From Bradyrhizobium jicamae (GTDB lineage: Bacteria; Pseudomonadota; Alphaproteobacteria; Rhizobiales; Xanthobacteraceae): a stretch of DNA of 64,000 bases. Both the position numbers and the translations under genes were made by a program. Below are positions 1-7,382 of this stretch, piece by piece. The number at the start of each line of letters is the position of its first letter. The stretch's first letter is position 1. The stretch is from contig NZ_JAFCKQ010000027.1 in the NCBI RefSeq assembly GCF_018130215.1, positions 37,917-101,916 on the forward strand. The letters run 5' to 3'. The notes below the pieces were generated by a model. The model was not told where the DNA came from, did not search any database, and worked only from the letters and a program-made list of their open reading frames with translations.

Positions 1-548
1 TCATCCGCCGCCTGCCCAACCGCGCGCGTGCGATCGAGGTGATCAAGCTTCCCGAGCTCTCCGCCGGCGGCGGCAATGGCCGGCGCGGCTTCACGCCGAG
101 CGTCATCGAGGGCACGCTCGGCAAGCGCACGAGCACCCCGCCGGTCGCCGAGGACGACGGCAACCGCCCGGTCGCAGTCCCGGTGATGGGCCGGATCGCC
201 GCCGGTACGCCGATCGAGGCCTTGCAGACCCGCAGCCACACCATCAGCGTCCCGCCCGACATGCTCGGCGCGGGCGAGCATTATGCTTTGGAGGTGCGCG
301 GCGATTCCATGGTCGACGCCGGCATCCTCGACGGCGACATGGCGCTGATCCAGCGCAACGACACCGCCAACACCGGCGACATCGTGGTGGCGCTGATCGA
401 CGAGGAGGAAGCGACGCTGAAGCGCTTCCGCCGCCGCGGCGCGTCAATCGCGCTTGAGCCGGCGAATACTGCCTATGAAGTGCGCATCCTGCCGCCGAAC
501 CGGGTACGCATCCAGGGCAAGCTGATCGGACTCTATCGTAAATACTGA
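1..548 (+). CDS. lexA: LexA repressor, C-terminal part (5' end outside window)
   Basis: Open from base 3 to a stop at 546-548, so about 181 residues are visible and the N-terminal winged-helix part lies before the window. LexA represses the SOS regulon and self-cleaves when RecA is activated. The latent protease is complete: an Ala-Gly cleavage site in RIAAGTP, the catalytic serine in GDSMVDAG and the lysine in EATLKRF. The spacing matches the S24 family. It is the likely regulator of the two LexA boxes at 44632-44664 in this same window. The only in-frame start inside the window (GTG at 39) falls inside the conserved protein and is not the true start. Confidence 0.95.
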   Translation, partial: IRRLPNRARAIEVIKLPELSAGGGNGRRGFTPSVIEGTLGKRTSTPPVAEDDGNRPVAVPVMGRIAAGTPIEALQTRSHTISVPPDMLGAGEHYALEVRGDSMVDAGILDGDMALIQRNDTANTGDIVVALIDEEEATLKRFRRRGASIALEPANTAYEVRILPPNRVRIQGKLIGLYRKY

Positions 549-785
549 GCGCGGCGAGGAACGCGCAACGCATCGGACCGTTGCTTGACAGAGCGCAAGC
601 GAGTGACCAACCTGGATGCGCCCCGATACCTTCCGCGTCTGTAGCGCGTTTGTGATCGTGGCTTTCCGGAGCCAGTCGTACAATCGCCAAGAAACGGGGA
701 AAAACTCGTGCTATCGTCCACTCTGGTAGAGGCCTTTGCCTCAAGGAGAGGCACGGGTCGCTATCTCGAACCGAGGAGCTATCCG

Positions 786-1214
786 ATGTGTGACTATAGT
801 CTGCACGCGGTGCAATCGCGTCCTGCCGTCGTCGGCGAGACGCTGATCACCACGACCTTCCGCGGCACGTCGACCCGCGGCTTTGCTTCGGAGAACGATC
901 CCGCGGTCGCGGTCTGCATGCTGCCGGGCACCGAGCTCGCCTTCGCCGAGAACGTACGCTACGACAGCCGCTGGATCTGGACCAAGACGATTGGTTTCCG
1001 CGTCGGCGTGTTCAACGAGGTCGAGCCCGACGTGCCCGATCGCCATCACGACGCGGTCGAATTCCCCGACGGCAACCATGTGCTGGTGACCCAGCTCGTC
1101 GAAGGCCAGCGCGTCACCGTGCTGCAACTGCCGGCACGCCCGGTCGCAGTCGAGCAGAAGCCCAAGGTGGCGGAGCGGCGGCCCTCCGTATTCGCATCGT
1201 TGTTTTTGGGTTGA
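786..1214 (+). CDS. conserved hypothetical protein (MCDYSLH family)
   Basis: 142 residues starting MCDYSLHAV. This start is preceded by GAGGAG at a good distance (772-780), while the longer in-frame start at 708 has no ribosome site. I recognise the N-terminus as a soluble protein family common in Bradyrhizobium, but I know no function. There is no signal peptide or membrane helix. The C-terminal third is basic and proline-rich and looks less ordered. It stands alone between lexA and comEC on the plus strand; the 237 bases before it hold nothing else that I can support. Confidence 0.75.
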   Translation: MCDYSLHAVQSRPAVVGETLITTTFRGTSTRGFASENDPAVAVCMLPGTELAFAENVRYDSRWIWTKTIGFRVGVFNEVEPDVPDRHHDAVEFPDGNHVLVTQLVEGQRVTVLQLPARPVAVEQKPKVAERRPSVFASLFLG

Positions 1215-1361
1215 GCGCATCGCAGCCGCTGGATGACCTCCGATCCGGCGGCGCTGACCTAGATGATTCGAGAGTCCCGGAACGCAGGTTCCGGGGCAGT
1301 TTGCGGATTTGCGTCAAACGGCGCCTTGGCGCATCATCCGATCCGGACAGGGGCGCACACC

Positions 1362-1586
1362 GTGGTCGACAAGGTCACATGGCAAAGGGCTGGACGCGTC
1401 ACCGAGCCGGGCCGCTACATGTACCGGTTCGGCTGGCTCACGGTCACGGCCGACGATATCAAGATCTGGGAGCAATACCCGGAGGCTGCCTTCACCCTGG
1501 TCAAGAAACCGAGCGCCGGCCCTGATTCCGACGAGTATCATCTCGGCGCCTTCGAGCTGTCGCCACCCCCGCCCGGCGAGCACTAG
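1362..1586 (+). CDS. small conserved hypothetical protein
   Basis: 74 residues from a GTG start (VVDKVTWQRAGRV...). An AGGGG lies about 8 bases upstream. Earlier in-frame ATGs (1263) would add a tail without protein-like composition. The core GRYMYRFGWLTVTADDIKIW resembles short Rhizobiales proteins of unknown role. No transmembrane segment is seen. It converges on the comEC 3' end, with the two stops 1 base apart (1586 and 1588), so any terminator must lie inside a coding region. Confidence 0.6.
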   Translation: MVDKVTWQRAGRVTEPGRYMYRFGWLTVTADDIKIWEQYPEAAFTLVKKPSAGPDSDEYHLGAFELSPPPPGEH

Positions 1587-1587
1587 A

Positions 1588-2946
1588 CTAGTCGTCGCCT
1601 TGGACATCCGCCTCCGCCGGCGTCGCATCGACTGCCGGCCGCGATGCGCCGGGGATGCGCAGCACTGTCTCGCTCTCGGTGTCGCCGGGAACCGCAGGCG
1701 ACCACGGCCGGTCGATACCGTCAGGCTTGACCGCATCGATCGCAAAGCTGCCGCCGGTGCGGCGCAGCATCAGCGCGCCGTGGCGCCGCAACCGCTCGGC
1801 GTCGATCACCGGGGCCGCGCAGCCCAGTGGCACCGATTGCGCCGTCACGATCAGTGCCGCGCGCTCGCAATCGTCCTCCAGCGCCTCCGCCTGGGTCGCC
1901 AGGGCGATGAAGCCGCCCGGCCCCTGGGTCACGCAGCCGCTGCCGTCGCAGGAAACGCCGTCGGCGAGCGACGCATCGGTTGCGGTCCGTGCATCGGCAT
2001 CGGCGGCGAGCCACTCCCTGACCAGGAACGCATCCCTGGCACTGCGCATCAGATGCAACCGCCCGTCACCGCCCCGCACCGCGACATTGCGGCCGTTGGC
2101 GGAGACCAGCACATCCGGCTGCGGCACCCGCACTGCCCAGATCGTCGCCAGCAAAAGCATGGCCACGCCCGACCAGCGCAGCGGCGTGCGCAACAGCCCG
2201 AGCAGGATCAGCCCCGCGCTCGCCAGGATCATCGGCCCGGTGCCGAACGCCGCCATCCGGCCGACTGCGCCGGGCAGCGCTGCGACCCATTGCGTCACCA
2301 CGATCATCCAGTCGATGCCGAGGCCCATGAGCCACCAGAACAGGCCGTCGAAGCCGAACGGCATGGCGAGCAGCCCGAGCAGGCCTGCCGGCATCACCAC
2401 CGCCGACACAACCGGCATCGCCGCGAGATTGGCGAGCAACCCGTAGGGCGTCACGCGGTGGAAATGGAAGGCGGCGTAAGGCGTCGTGGCGAGCCCCGCC
2501 ACCAGCGAGGCCATCACCAGCATCGCGATCTCGCGCCCGCCCCACAGCGCCACGCGGGCCGTCGCCGAGTGATCGGGCGACGCCATCAGGCGCGGCATCC
2601 CGATCTGCACCAGCGCCACCAGCCCAAGCGTCGCCGCAAACGACATCTGGAAGCTCGGATGCACCAGGGCCTCGGGCGCGATCACGAGCACGATCAGCGC
2701 CGCCACCGCCAGCGTGCGGAAGGTGACCGCACGGCGGTCGACCATGACCGCGATCAGCACCACGGCCGTCATAAAGAACGACCGCTGGGTCGCGACCTCG
2801 GCGCCCGACAGCAGGAGATAGAACGCGGCAGCGAACAGCGCCGCGCCTGCCGCCCATTTCTTGATCGGATGCCCGACCGTCAGCGCCGGAAACAGCGCAA
2901 GCAGCGCCCGTACGGCGAAGAACACCACGCCCGCGACCACCGCCAT
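1588..2946 (-). pseudogene. comEC: comEC/rec2 competence channel, 3' part cut off by the integrated element
   Basis: About 452 residues carrying the rest of the membrane Competence domain (multiple hydrophobic helices, e.g. residues 1-250) and a diverged C-terminal extracytoplasmic domain. ComEC forms the inner-membrane channel for transforming DNA. The first codons (MAVVAG) are the direct continuation of the GLGHVLSISG end of the fragment at 18842-19759: joining them across the 11-bp core restores SISG-YHMAVVAG, a conserved ComEC stretch, in one frame of about 759 codons. In the present state an in-frame TGA lies a few codons upstream, so this part could only be expressed from an internal start such as ATG at 2946. 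Loss of function in the integrated state is likely. Confidence 0.9.
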
Positions 2947-2950
2947 GTGA

Positions 2951-2961
2951 TAGCCGGAGAT
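2951..2961. repeat. attL core repeat of the comEC element
   Basis: TAGCCGGAGAT, identical to the copy at 18843-18853 and flanked by different bases on both sides (A before and A after here; T before and C after there). It encodes the SISGY stretch of ComEC on the minus strand. Removing everything from one copy to the other restores the comEC frame exactly. Confidence 0.9.
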
Positions 2962-3010
2962 ATGTCAATCCTATAAAATTCGCTGCTTGGTCAGTTGCTT
3001 ATGGCGATAT

Positions 3011-3040
3011 TGCTTCCCATGTAGAACACCTTGGGAAGCA
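3011..3040. promoter_or_regulatory. inverted repeat upstream of the first cargo gene
   Basis: TGCTTCCCA at 3011-3019 and its exact complement TGGGAAGCA at 3032-3040, separated by 12 bases. It lies 14-43 bases before the start at 3054, where an operator is expected. The same nonamer plus GT also occurs at the integrase start (18681-18691), so an integrase arm-site role cannot be excluded. No T-run follows, so a terminator is unlikely. Confidence 0.45.
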
Positions 3041-3053
3041 GTTGGGGTAGAAA

Positions 3054-3719
3054 ATGACCGCAATCGAAATGGAGCCGGGTCTTCCGCCTGGCGACGATAC
3101 ACTCCGAGAGCACCTCGGCTATTCGCTTGACCTCGTTGCGATGTCGCTTCGGGAGATCGTAGAGCCCGGCCATATGGACCAGGACCGCGAATGGTATCGG
3201 CGGATGAGCATCATTGAGGTGTTTTGGACCCAAGCGCGGCTACTGATCGAGTTTTTCACCGGACGACTTGCGAGTTCAACCACTGCGGCCGCGGAGCACT
3301 TCACCCAAGGCAACGTAAGATACGAGTTTCCCAGTGCCCAGCGCCTAAAGCAGATGCGCGACGATCAAATCGCCCACCTGAACTATGCGCGGACGACCAA
3401 ATTGGACGAAAAACTCCAACCACACGACATGTATGTGACCGCGGACGCGCTCGTTCGCGCGGTGGAAAGGTTTGAACAGAACCTCCGTTCCGATGCCGCA
3501 GAAGTTTGGAGGGATAGGATCTGTGGGCGCCTACAGATTGATCCAAACCACGTCTATGTGGGCCCAACGCTGTCGGCTTGTACGACGACTTCAACGTCCG
3601 TCGCCTGGGCTGGCCTACTAGGAGCGACGGGCCCGGCGCCCCCCAAGGTAAGGAAGGCCCCGCAAGGACACGCCTCAAGGGCATTGGACGACGAGGTCCC
3701 CGACAACGGTCACGACTGA
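3054..3719 (+). CDS. hypothetical protein, possible HEPN-like fold
   Basis: 221 residues, first gene inside the left end of the element. A helical N-terminal two-thirds includes MRDDQIAHLNYAR (around residues 102-114), in which R-x5-H fits the RX4-6H signature of HEPN ribonucleases. The last 50 residues are low-complexity and rich in T, A, P and K. The protein is soluble, with no signal peptide. Codon choice is visibly less GC-biased than in the host genes outside the element, as expected for transferred cargo. HEPN proteins often serve in phage defence or toxin modules, but no partner antitoxin gene is obvious next to it. The family assignment is inference from one motif. Confidence 0.6.
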   Translation: MTAIEMEPGLPPGDDTLREHLGYSLDLVAMSLREIVEPGHMDQDREWYRRMSIIEVFWTQARLLIEFFTGRLASSTTAAAEHFTQGNVRYEFPSAQRLKQMRDDQIAHLNYARTTKLDEKLQPHDMYVTADALVRAVERFEQNLRSDAAEVWRDRICGRLQIDPNHVYVGPTLSACTTTSTSVAWAGLLGATGPAPPKVRKAPQGHASRALDDEVPDNGHD

Positions 3720-3770
3720 CAGATGCCCCCTGCTCGCTCAGGAAGGCGCCGACTAGTTCGTCTCGATAGA

Positions 3771-3790
3771 CGCGGGGCCATAGCCCCGCG
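3771..3790. terminator. hairpin between convergent genes
   Basis: CGCGGGGC (3771-3778), loop CATA, GCCCCGCG (3783-3790). It sits between the convergent genes at 3054-3719 and 3807-4085. No U-tract follows, so it may act as a weak or bidirectional stop. A near-identical hairpin core occurs at 4467-4485. Confidence 0.5.
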
Positions 3791-3806
3791 CAGGGCCCTC
3801 GCGGCT

Positions 3807-4085
3807 TTAATTCTGACGGCCCGAAGCTTTGTGGGGCGGACACGGACCAGCGGGGACGGGACCGTCAGCGGATAAGTAATTGAATTGACCGCGAGTTACA
3901 GGCGTGCGTGAGTCCTCCCAGACGAGCATTCCACTCACAGAACACGTCTTGCGCACCTTGCCGCCCCGACAATAGAGAGAATCGGCGGTCTTTGTTGAGC
4001 ATCCGAGAACACTCTCGCTCTTCGCTGAGTTCGGCAGCATCACAAGGAGGAGCAAGACGATCCAGCTAGCCCGCGGCATTTGCAA
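3807..4085 (-). CDS. small secreted cysteine-containing hypothetical protein
   Basis: 92 residues with a clear signal peptide (MPRASWIVLLLLVMLPNSAKS) and a mature part with six cysteines, including the final PAGPCPP. Export to the periplasm is likely and disulfide pairing is plausible. I do not recognise the family. The start may be the first Met or Met3 (MPRAS). It lies in the unknown left arm of the element beside another secreted protein gene (4528-4854), so the arm may carry surface- or periplasm-acting cargo. Confidence 0.55.
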   Translation of the reverse strand: MQMPRASWIVLLLLVMLPNSAKSESVLGCSTKTADSLYCRGGKVRKTCSVSGMLVWEDSRTPVTRGQFNYLSADGPVPAGPCPPHKASGRQN

Positions 4086-4527
4086 TCACTCCGTTGTGCT
4101 GCTTTCATCAGACTTCTGATCGAGCTCGACGAGGCGAAGTGAGACCCCGGCGAGGCAATGTGCCGACGCTCCAAATAGAAAGGCCCCGAGGAGGTAAAAC
4201 ACAGAACCCCGACGCGGGCGGGGGCGGCGCGTCGGGGCCTGGCATTCGCTTGCTCCCACGGTCGGGGGTAGACAGCAGGAGCGACTTAAGGTTGAGCCGG
4301 CTTTGTTTCGTGCCGATTTCGCCGATCCAGTAAAACGGTTTCGTCCGTTCGCGCCAACCGCTGTCGGCTTTCTCGATCTTCATTTCGCCGGAGGCTGCCA
4401 CAGTGGGCGCCGATCCAAACTGCCGCGTGTTCCATGTGCGAAGGTAAGCAGGAGAACCGTGAGCGGGGGGCCGTAGCCCCGCGCGCCTCTGGTCATCACA
4501 ATCTGCCGCCCGCAGCGGGGGTTATCT
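4086..4527. other. 442-base stretch with hairpins and no secure gene
   Basis: It contains a perfect 10-bp stem (CCCCGACGCG at 4207-4216 with CGCGTCGGGG at 4228-4237, 11-base loop) and the hairpin at 4467-4480. A 97-codon minus frame (4108-4401) crosses the first stem; its N-terminal 40 residues look protein-like but its C-terminal half is only the translation of GC-rich repeats, so I do not call it a gene. Confidence 0.5.
4467..4485. terminator. second copy of the GGGGCC-TAG-CCCC hairpin
   Basis: GGGGC (4467-4471), loop, GCCCC (4476-4480), followed by GCGCG. Apart from one loop base (G for A) the stretch matches 3775-3792. It lies just past the stop of the minus-strand gene ending at 4528 and probably ends that transcript. 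Two copies 700 bases apart in unrelated contexts suggest a small mobile or shared terminator unit. Confidence 0.4.
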
Positions 4528-4854
4528 TCATTTTTCGTCCGGTAGACTTCTTAGAAGTTCAATTACGCCAGCCTCGTATCCGGACAGGGGATGGTCGTTG
4601 CAGTACGCCCGCATTAGCCCCCGTATCTTTGCGAACGGCGGAAGTTCTTTGCGGGGCCTGCCAGAGGCCTGCAACAAGAGGTTTGCGCCCGTCAAGTATC
4701 CAGCGGCCCACTGGCCAAACTGATAGTCCGTGTCCATTGCGTTATCGCGATACTGTTGCGCAAAAATCCCGCACGTATTGGTCCCAAGCCCGACTTCATC
4801 GGCGGCATGGGCTGGCGCTGCCACTAGCATGGCGGCCAACATAAACTTCCTCAT
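4528..4854 (-). CDS. small secreted protein, Rap1a/Tai-like fold suspected
   Basis: 108 residues from MRKFMLAAM; the upstream ATG at 4878 would bury the signal peptide. Cleavage after AHA is likely. The mature part has the pattern W-A-A-G-Y-L-T-G-x-N, then YCxxHP near the C-terminus and a conserved-looking pair of cysteines. This recalls the Rap1a/Tai immunity fold and HdeA-like periplasmic proteins that are common in Rhizobiales. If it is Rap1a-like, a periplasmic immunity or chaperone role is possible, but no effector gene is seen beside it. The family call is tentative. Confidence 0.6.
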   Translation of the reverse strand: MRKFMLAAMLVAAPAHAADEVGLGTNTCGIFAQQYRDNAMDTDYQFGQWAAGYLTGANLLLQASGRPRKELPPFAKIRGLMRAYCNDHPLSGYEAGVIELLRSLPDEK

Positions 4855-5027
4855 CTCAGCTTCCCCATTCTTGTTCATCAGCGGCCAATAGAGACGGTCG
4901 CCAATGTCTTGCAGTAGCAGGACCGCTCTGTAGTACCGATAGGCAATTCGCAGGATCGGTCCTCAAACGGGCGAAGCGGCACCAGCGCAAGACGCCAGCG
5001 CCGCCGGAGTTGTGGGTAACTACCGCT

Positions 5028-5273
5028 TCATGACGGCGGCTCGCACAGCCTAATGACGACCGGCGGCTTGGCCCGCAGATTGTCCTTCAGCTCCTCGACC
5101 CGCCTCAGAACATCAGAGATGGCGAAGCAGATCATTTCCGCGTCTGCCGCTGGCATGTTGAAGTACTCAGGCTCAACCTCGCTTCTACCAAGATGGTCTG
5201 TCGCGCCCATTACCACCAAGGTCATTTGCTGGATTCCGAAAAGCGCGTGGGCAATGTCATCATGGTCCAACAT
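5028..5273 (-). CDS. phage-type hypothetical protein
   Basis: 81 residues, soluble, starting MLDHDDIAHALFGI. It follows the stop of the DnaT-like gene (5276) by 2 bases, so the two are co-transcribed and probably translationally coupled. The C-terminus has a short coiled-coil-prone helix (VLRRVEELKDNL). No family is recognised. Position after a replication gene suggests an accessory role in element replication. Confidence 0.55.
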   Translation of the reverse strand: MLDHDDIAHALFGIQQMTLVVMGATDHLGRSEVEPEYFNMPAADAEMICFAISDVLRRVEELKDNLRAKPPVVIRLCEPPS

Positions 5274-5275
5274 GG

Positions 5276-5851
5276 TTATGCCGTCCTCCTGCCAGTCAGC
5301 GATTGCACCTCGGCCTCATGTCCGGGCGGCCATTTCGTCGGGAAGCACCAGCCGCCTCGTTTGTTGCGGGGATATCCCGGCTTGCCATGCGATCTCGCGT
5401 AGTCATCCCAAGCCCGGAGCGCGGCGTAGTCGGTCACCTCGACGAGAGGTCCCTTAGGTAAGATACCCTTAGGTTGGGTAGGATCAGACGCGACCTGTCG
5501 GCTACCCGTCGCTGATTGTTCGCCGACGGGTGGCGGAATTTTGCTTTCCTTTGGCTTATCAATCTTCTGGTGATGCCATCCGGTAATCTGAATGAACGAT
5601 TTCGCGGCCGCGTCGTAGGTCAGTATCAGACCATTCGACGACAGCTCGCCGATCATTCCAGCAACGTCTTCAGGCTCGATCCGATCGCTCGGGAATACTT
5701 GCGCCTTGAGCGTCTTCGGTGAGTTGGCCATCCGGCCGGCGTCGTCGGCGAAATTCCACATCCCGATGAAGAGGAGGCGGGCAAGCGGCGAGCACTCCAT
5801 GACCTGCGCCGATGTCCAGAACTCGGGTTTGATGGTGCGAATGCGGGCCAT
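5276..5851 (-). CDS. DnaT/phage replisome-organiser-like protein
   Basis: 191 residues. The N-terminus (MARIRTIKPEFWTS..., then PLARLLFIGMWNFADDAGR) is the typical start of phage replication-initiation proteins with a winged-helix domain over about residues 1-95. A linker rich in P, K and S follows and a short C-terminal region contains YPRNKRGGWCFP. Such proteins bind origin DNA and help load a helicase. The ribosome site GGGAGGG lies 7 bases before the ATG. It is read in the same direction as the micro-ORF and gene upstream (5866-6250), forming a small replication or control operon. Confidence 0.7.
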   Translation of the reverse strand: MARIRTIKPEFWTSAQVMECSPLARLLFIGMWNFADDAGRMANSPKTLKAQVFPSDRIEPEDVAGMIGELSSNGLILTYDAAAKSFIQITGWHHQKIDKPKESKIPPPVGEQSATGSRQVASDPTQPKGILPKGPLVEVTDYAALRAWDDYARSHGKPGYPRNKRGGWCFPTKWPPGHEAEVQSLTGRRTA

Positions 5852-5865
5852 TGGGTCGGCCCTCC

Positions 5866-5937
5866 CTAGACGATCAGCGCGAGCAGGAAGGCGCCCACGA
5901 AGGCGAGCACGAGCGAAAGGATGACGTCAGCGCGCAT
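5866..5937 (-). CDS. 23-residue membrane micro-protein (putative)
   Basis: MRADVILSLVLAFVGAFLLA then LIV: nearly the whole peptide is one hydrophobic helix. Its ATG overlaps the end of the upstream gene (stop 5927-5929), and its stop is 14 bases before the DnaT-like start, so it is well placed for coupled translation. Short phage membrane peptides of this kind can be holin-like, exclusion or signalling peptides. Support is position and composition only. Confidence 0.4.
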   Translation of the reverse strand: MRADVILSLVLAFVGAFLLALIV

Positions 5938-6250
5938 CGTCACCCCCATCGATCACGATCTCGAAGCCGCTGTCGCGCAACTGGCGAATGATGGCCTCAG
6001 CCGCTGCGTCTGGGTTCGCGATCTCGAAGTCGCCGCTGCCGAGCAAGTCGGCCAAGATGTCGCGGACGATGTCCTCCGCCAGATGCCGGTTTGGGTCTCG
6101 GCCGGCAGCGAGATCCTGCCAACGCGCAGCCAAATACCGGTCCGCGCGGGCTTGGCTGCTCTCTCGGTCGTGGAGGGTTTCGGTGGATGTCAGTCGCATC
6201 ACAGCGACAAAAGCGGCGTGACGGATTATAGGTCGAGAAGCTCGATCCAT
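5927..6250 (-). CDS. phage-type hypothetical protein
   Basis: 107 residues from MDRASRPII; a second possible start is MRLTSTETL (6199). The frame stays open further upstream to 6355, but that part overlaps the operator and is not protein-like. The protein is acidic and helical, with no membrane segment. It is the first gene of the leftward run 6250-5028 and is divergent from the RHH regulator at 6384, with the dyad cluster between them. No family is recognised. Confidence 0.5.
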   Translation of the reverse strand: MDRASRPIIRHAAFVAVMRLTSTETLHDRESSQARADRYLAARWQDLAAGRDPNRHLAEDIVRDILADLLGSGDFEIANPDAAAEAIIRQLRDSGFEIVIDGGDDAR

Positions 6251-6310
6251 GTCTTCCTCATGGGTTGGGTCAGGCTCGCTCAAGTGGTGCAAACACCTGG
6301 GCGGGCCGCT

Positions 6311-6374
6311 ATCCATTGTTGGACAACTGGCACAACATGTGCTAGTTCTTGGCACAAGTCAATCAACTTGTGCC
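6311..6374. promoter_or_regulatory. operator-like cluster of dyads in a divergent promoter region
   Basis: Two dyads share the half-site GCACAA/TTGTGC. GGCACAAGT (6351-6359) pairs perfectly with ACTTGTGCC (6366-6374). GCACA (6330-6334) pairs with TGTGC (6338-6342). A third, TTGT-TGG-ACAA, lies at 6317-6327. The cluster is between a leftward gene (start 6250) and the RHH gene (start 6384) and the last arm touches the ribosome site, the usual layout for an autoregulated repressor. Confidence 0.6.
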
Positions 6375-6383
6375 GGAGGCCCT

Positions 6384-6563
6384 GTGTCCCTACAAACTGA
6401 ATGGATGAAGGATCAGCGAATCCCCGTGATGATGTCGGCCGAAGAGGTTGACGCAATTGACGAATGGCGGCGCAAGCAGGAAGACCTGCCGAGCCGATCC
6501 GAGGCTATTCGGCGATTGGTAGCCGCCAGCTTGGAAGCGTCAAAGAAGGGTAAGAGGCAGTGA
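6384..6563 (+). CDS. ribbon-helix-helix transcriptional regulator
   Basis: 59 residues from GTG at 6384, chosen because GGAGG (6375-6379) lies just before it; ATG at 6405 (MKDQRIPVMMS) is the alternative. The strand RIPVMM is followed by AEEVDAIDEWRR and the helix SEAIRRLVAASLE, a typical MetJ/Arc-type RHH fold. The basic tail KKGKRQ fits DNA binding. It probably binds the dyads at 6311-6374 and controls both divergent transcripts. No toxin gene is adjacent, so an antitoxin role is less likely than a phage-type repressor. Confidence 0.7.
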   Translation: MSLQTEWMKDQRIPVMMSAEEVDAIDEWRRKQEDLPSRSEAIRRLVAASLEASKKGKRQ

Positions 6564-6619
6564 GGCGGCTGGTCGAGATCGGCCTGAAGAAGACCTAGTT
6601 AGGTGAAGGGTACGAGTTC

Positions 6620-6817
6620 ATGGACGACGACTTCAGGAAGCAACATGCCAAGCTGGTGCGGGATTTGGCCGACCAGGCGGCCGACCCATTCATCAAGCGA
6701 CGCCTCCAGGATCTTGCCTCAAGGTACGAGATCAACAGGCGCACCACTCCCGTTACGCCGCTAGATCTTGAGATCGCTAATCCCGCCCGCAAACCGGACG
6801 GGGCTTCCGAGCGATAA
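6620..6817 (+). CDS. small conserved hypothetical protein (Bradyrhizobium type)
   Basis: 65 residues starting MDDDFRKQHAKLVRDLADQA. I recognise this as a short soluble helical protein seen repeatedly in Bradyrhizobium genomes, where it often lies in accessory regions; no function is known. The AAGGG before the start (6605-6609) is a moderate ribosome site. It lies 56 bases after the RHH gene on the same strand and may belong to the same transcript. Confidence 0.6.
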   Translation: MDDDFRKQHAKLVRDLADQAADPFIKRRLQDLASRYEINRRTTPVTPLDLEIANPARKPDGASER

Positions 6818-6860
6818 GCGTGCGCAGGCTGGTCGAGCTCAGGCTGAAGGCCAAGAAGAC

Positions 6861-7037
6861 ATGACAATCGATGGTTTGAGTTCCAAAAACTTCTTTCTTA
6901 GAGTTCTGTTATCGATGGGCATTACCGCCGCGATCGGCATCACAGCGTTTTTCAGCATCCGGGGGCTATCCGGCGCATACCATGAGCCCGTTCCTCCGCA
7001 GGTCCAGATCGGGCTCAAGGCGAAGCCCAACGGCTGA
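6861..7037 (+). CDS. single-pass membrane protein, unknown
   Basis: 58 residues from MTIDGLSSKNFFLR. One transmembrane helix (about residues 14-34, LLSMGITAAIGITAFFSI) is followed by a short proline-containing periplasmic or cytoplasmic tail. The ATG is preceded by AAGGCCAAGAAGAC. No family is recognised. Third gene of the small plus-strand group 6384-7037. Confidence 0.5.
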   Translation: MTIDGLSSKNFFLRVLLSMGITAAIGITAFFSIRGLSGAYHEPVPPQVQIGLKAKPNG

Positions 7038-7044
7038 TTCGGCT

Positions 7045-7285
7045 AAAAATCCATCCCCCTCTTGGGCATTGCTTTCGCCTGCCCGCTGCGAATGCGGCGG
7101 TCGGCTTTGGTATCTCGGGGACGCATACCGCAACAGCCATCGGCTACGGCAGCAATCGACATACGGTTGTCACTGCGACCGGATCAAAAACCATCATGAA
7201 TTGCGACGCAACCGCGGACATCGGCGGCCATGGCTCAGGAGTTTGCGAGACCAATGGCGGCGCGCATTACCGTGTGATGTTCTAG
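7045..7285 (+). pseudogene. remnant of a small secreted protein gene
   Basis: The 3' part reads a convincing protein end (GYGSNRHTVVTATGSKT... to HYRVMF, stop 7283-7285) with two cysteines. Upstream the expected signal peptide IPLLGIAFACP is present but in another frame, so about one base is missing near 7081-7086. The place of the start codon reads CTAAAA or TAA. I infer an ancestral protein of about 75 residues that has lost its start and frame. Confidence 0.4.
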
Positions 7286-7382
7286 GCGAGGCAGGCAGCC
7301 ACGATGAGCAGTAGCTCGGCGCCGTTCGACCCCCGAGGAATTGATAATTTGCGTGAGCGCGTCGCCAGCGCTCTGATGGGGA

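Noticed and set aside
585..613. TTGACA at 585-590 as promoter of the 786 gene
   Set aside because: No acceptable -10 at 15-19 bases; a lone -35 hexamer is weak evidence.
1309..2976. 555-codon plus-strand frame opposite comEC
   Set aside because: His/Arg/Gln-rich reverse complement of hydrophobic ComEC codons; it also ends inside the attachment region.
4108..4401. 97-codon minus frame between the secreted-protein genes
   Set aside because: Its second half is the translation of a GC-rich perfect hairpin; no family, no ribosome site. Left as noncoding.
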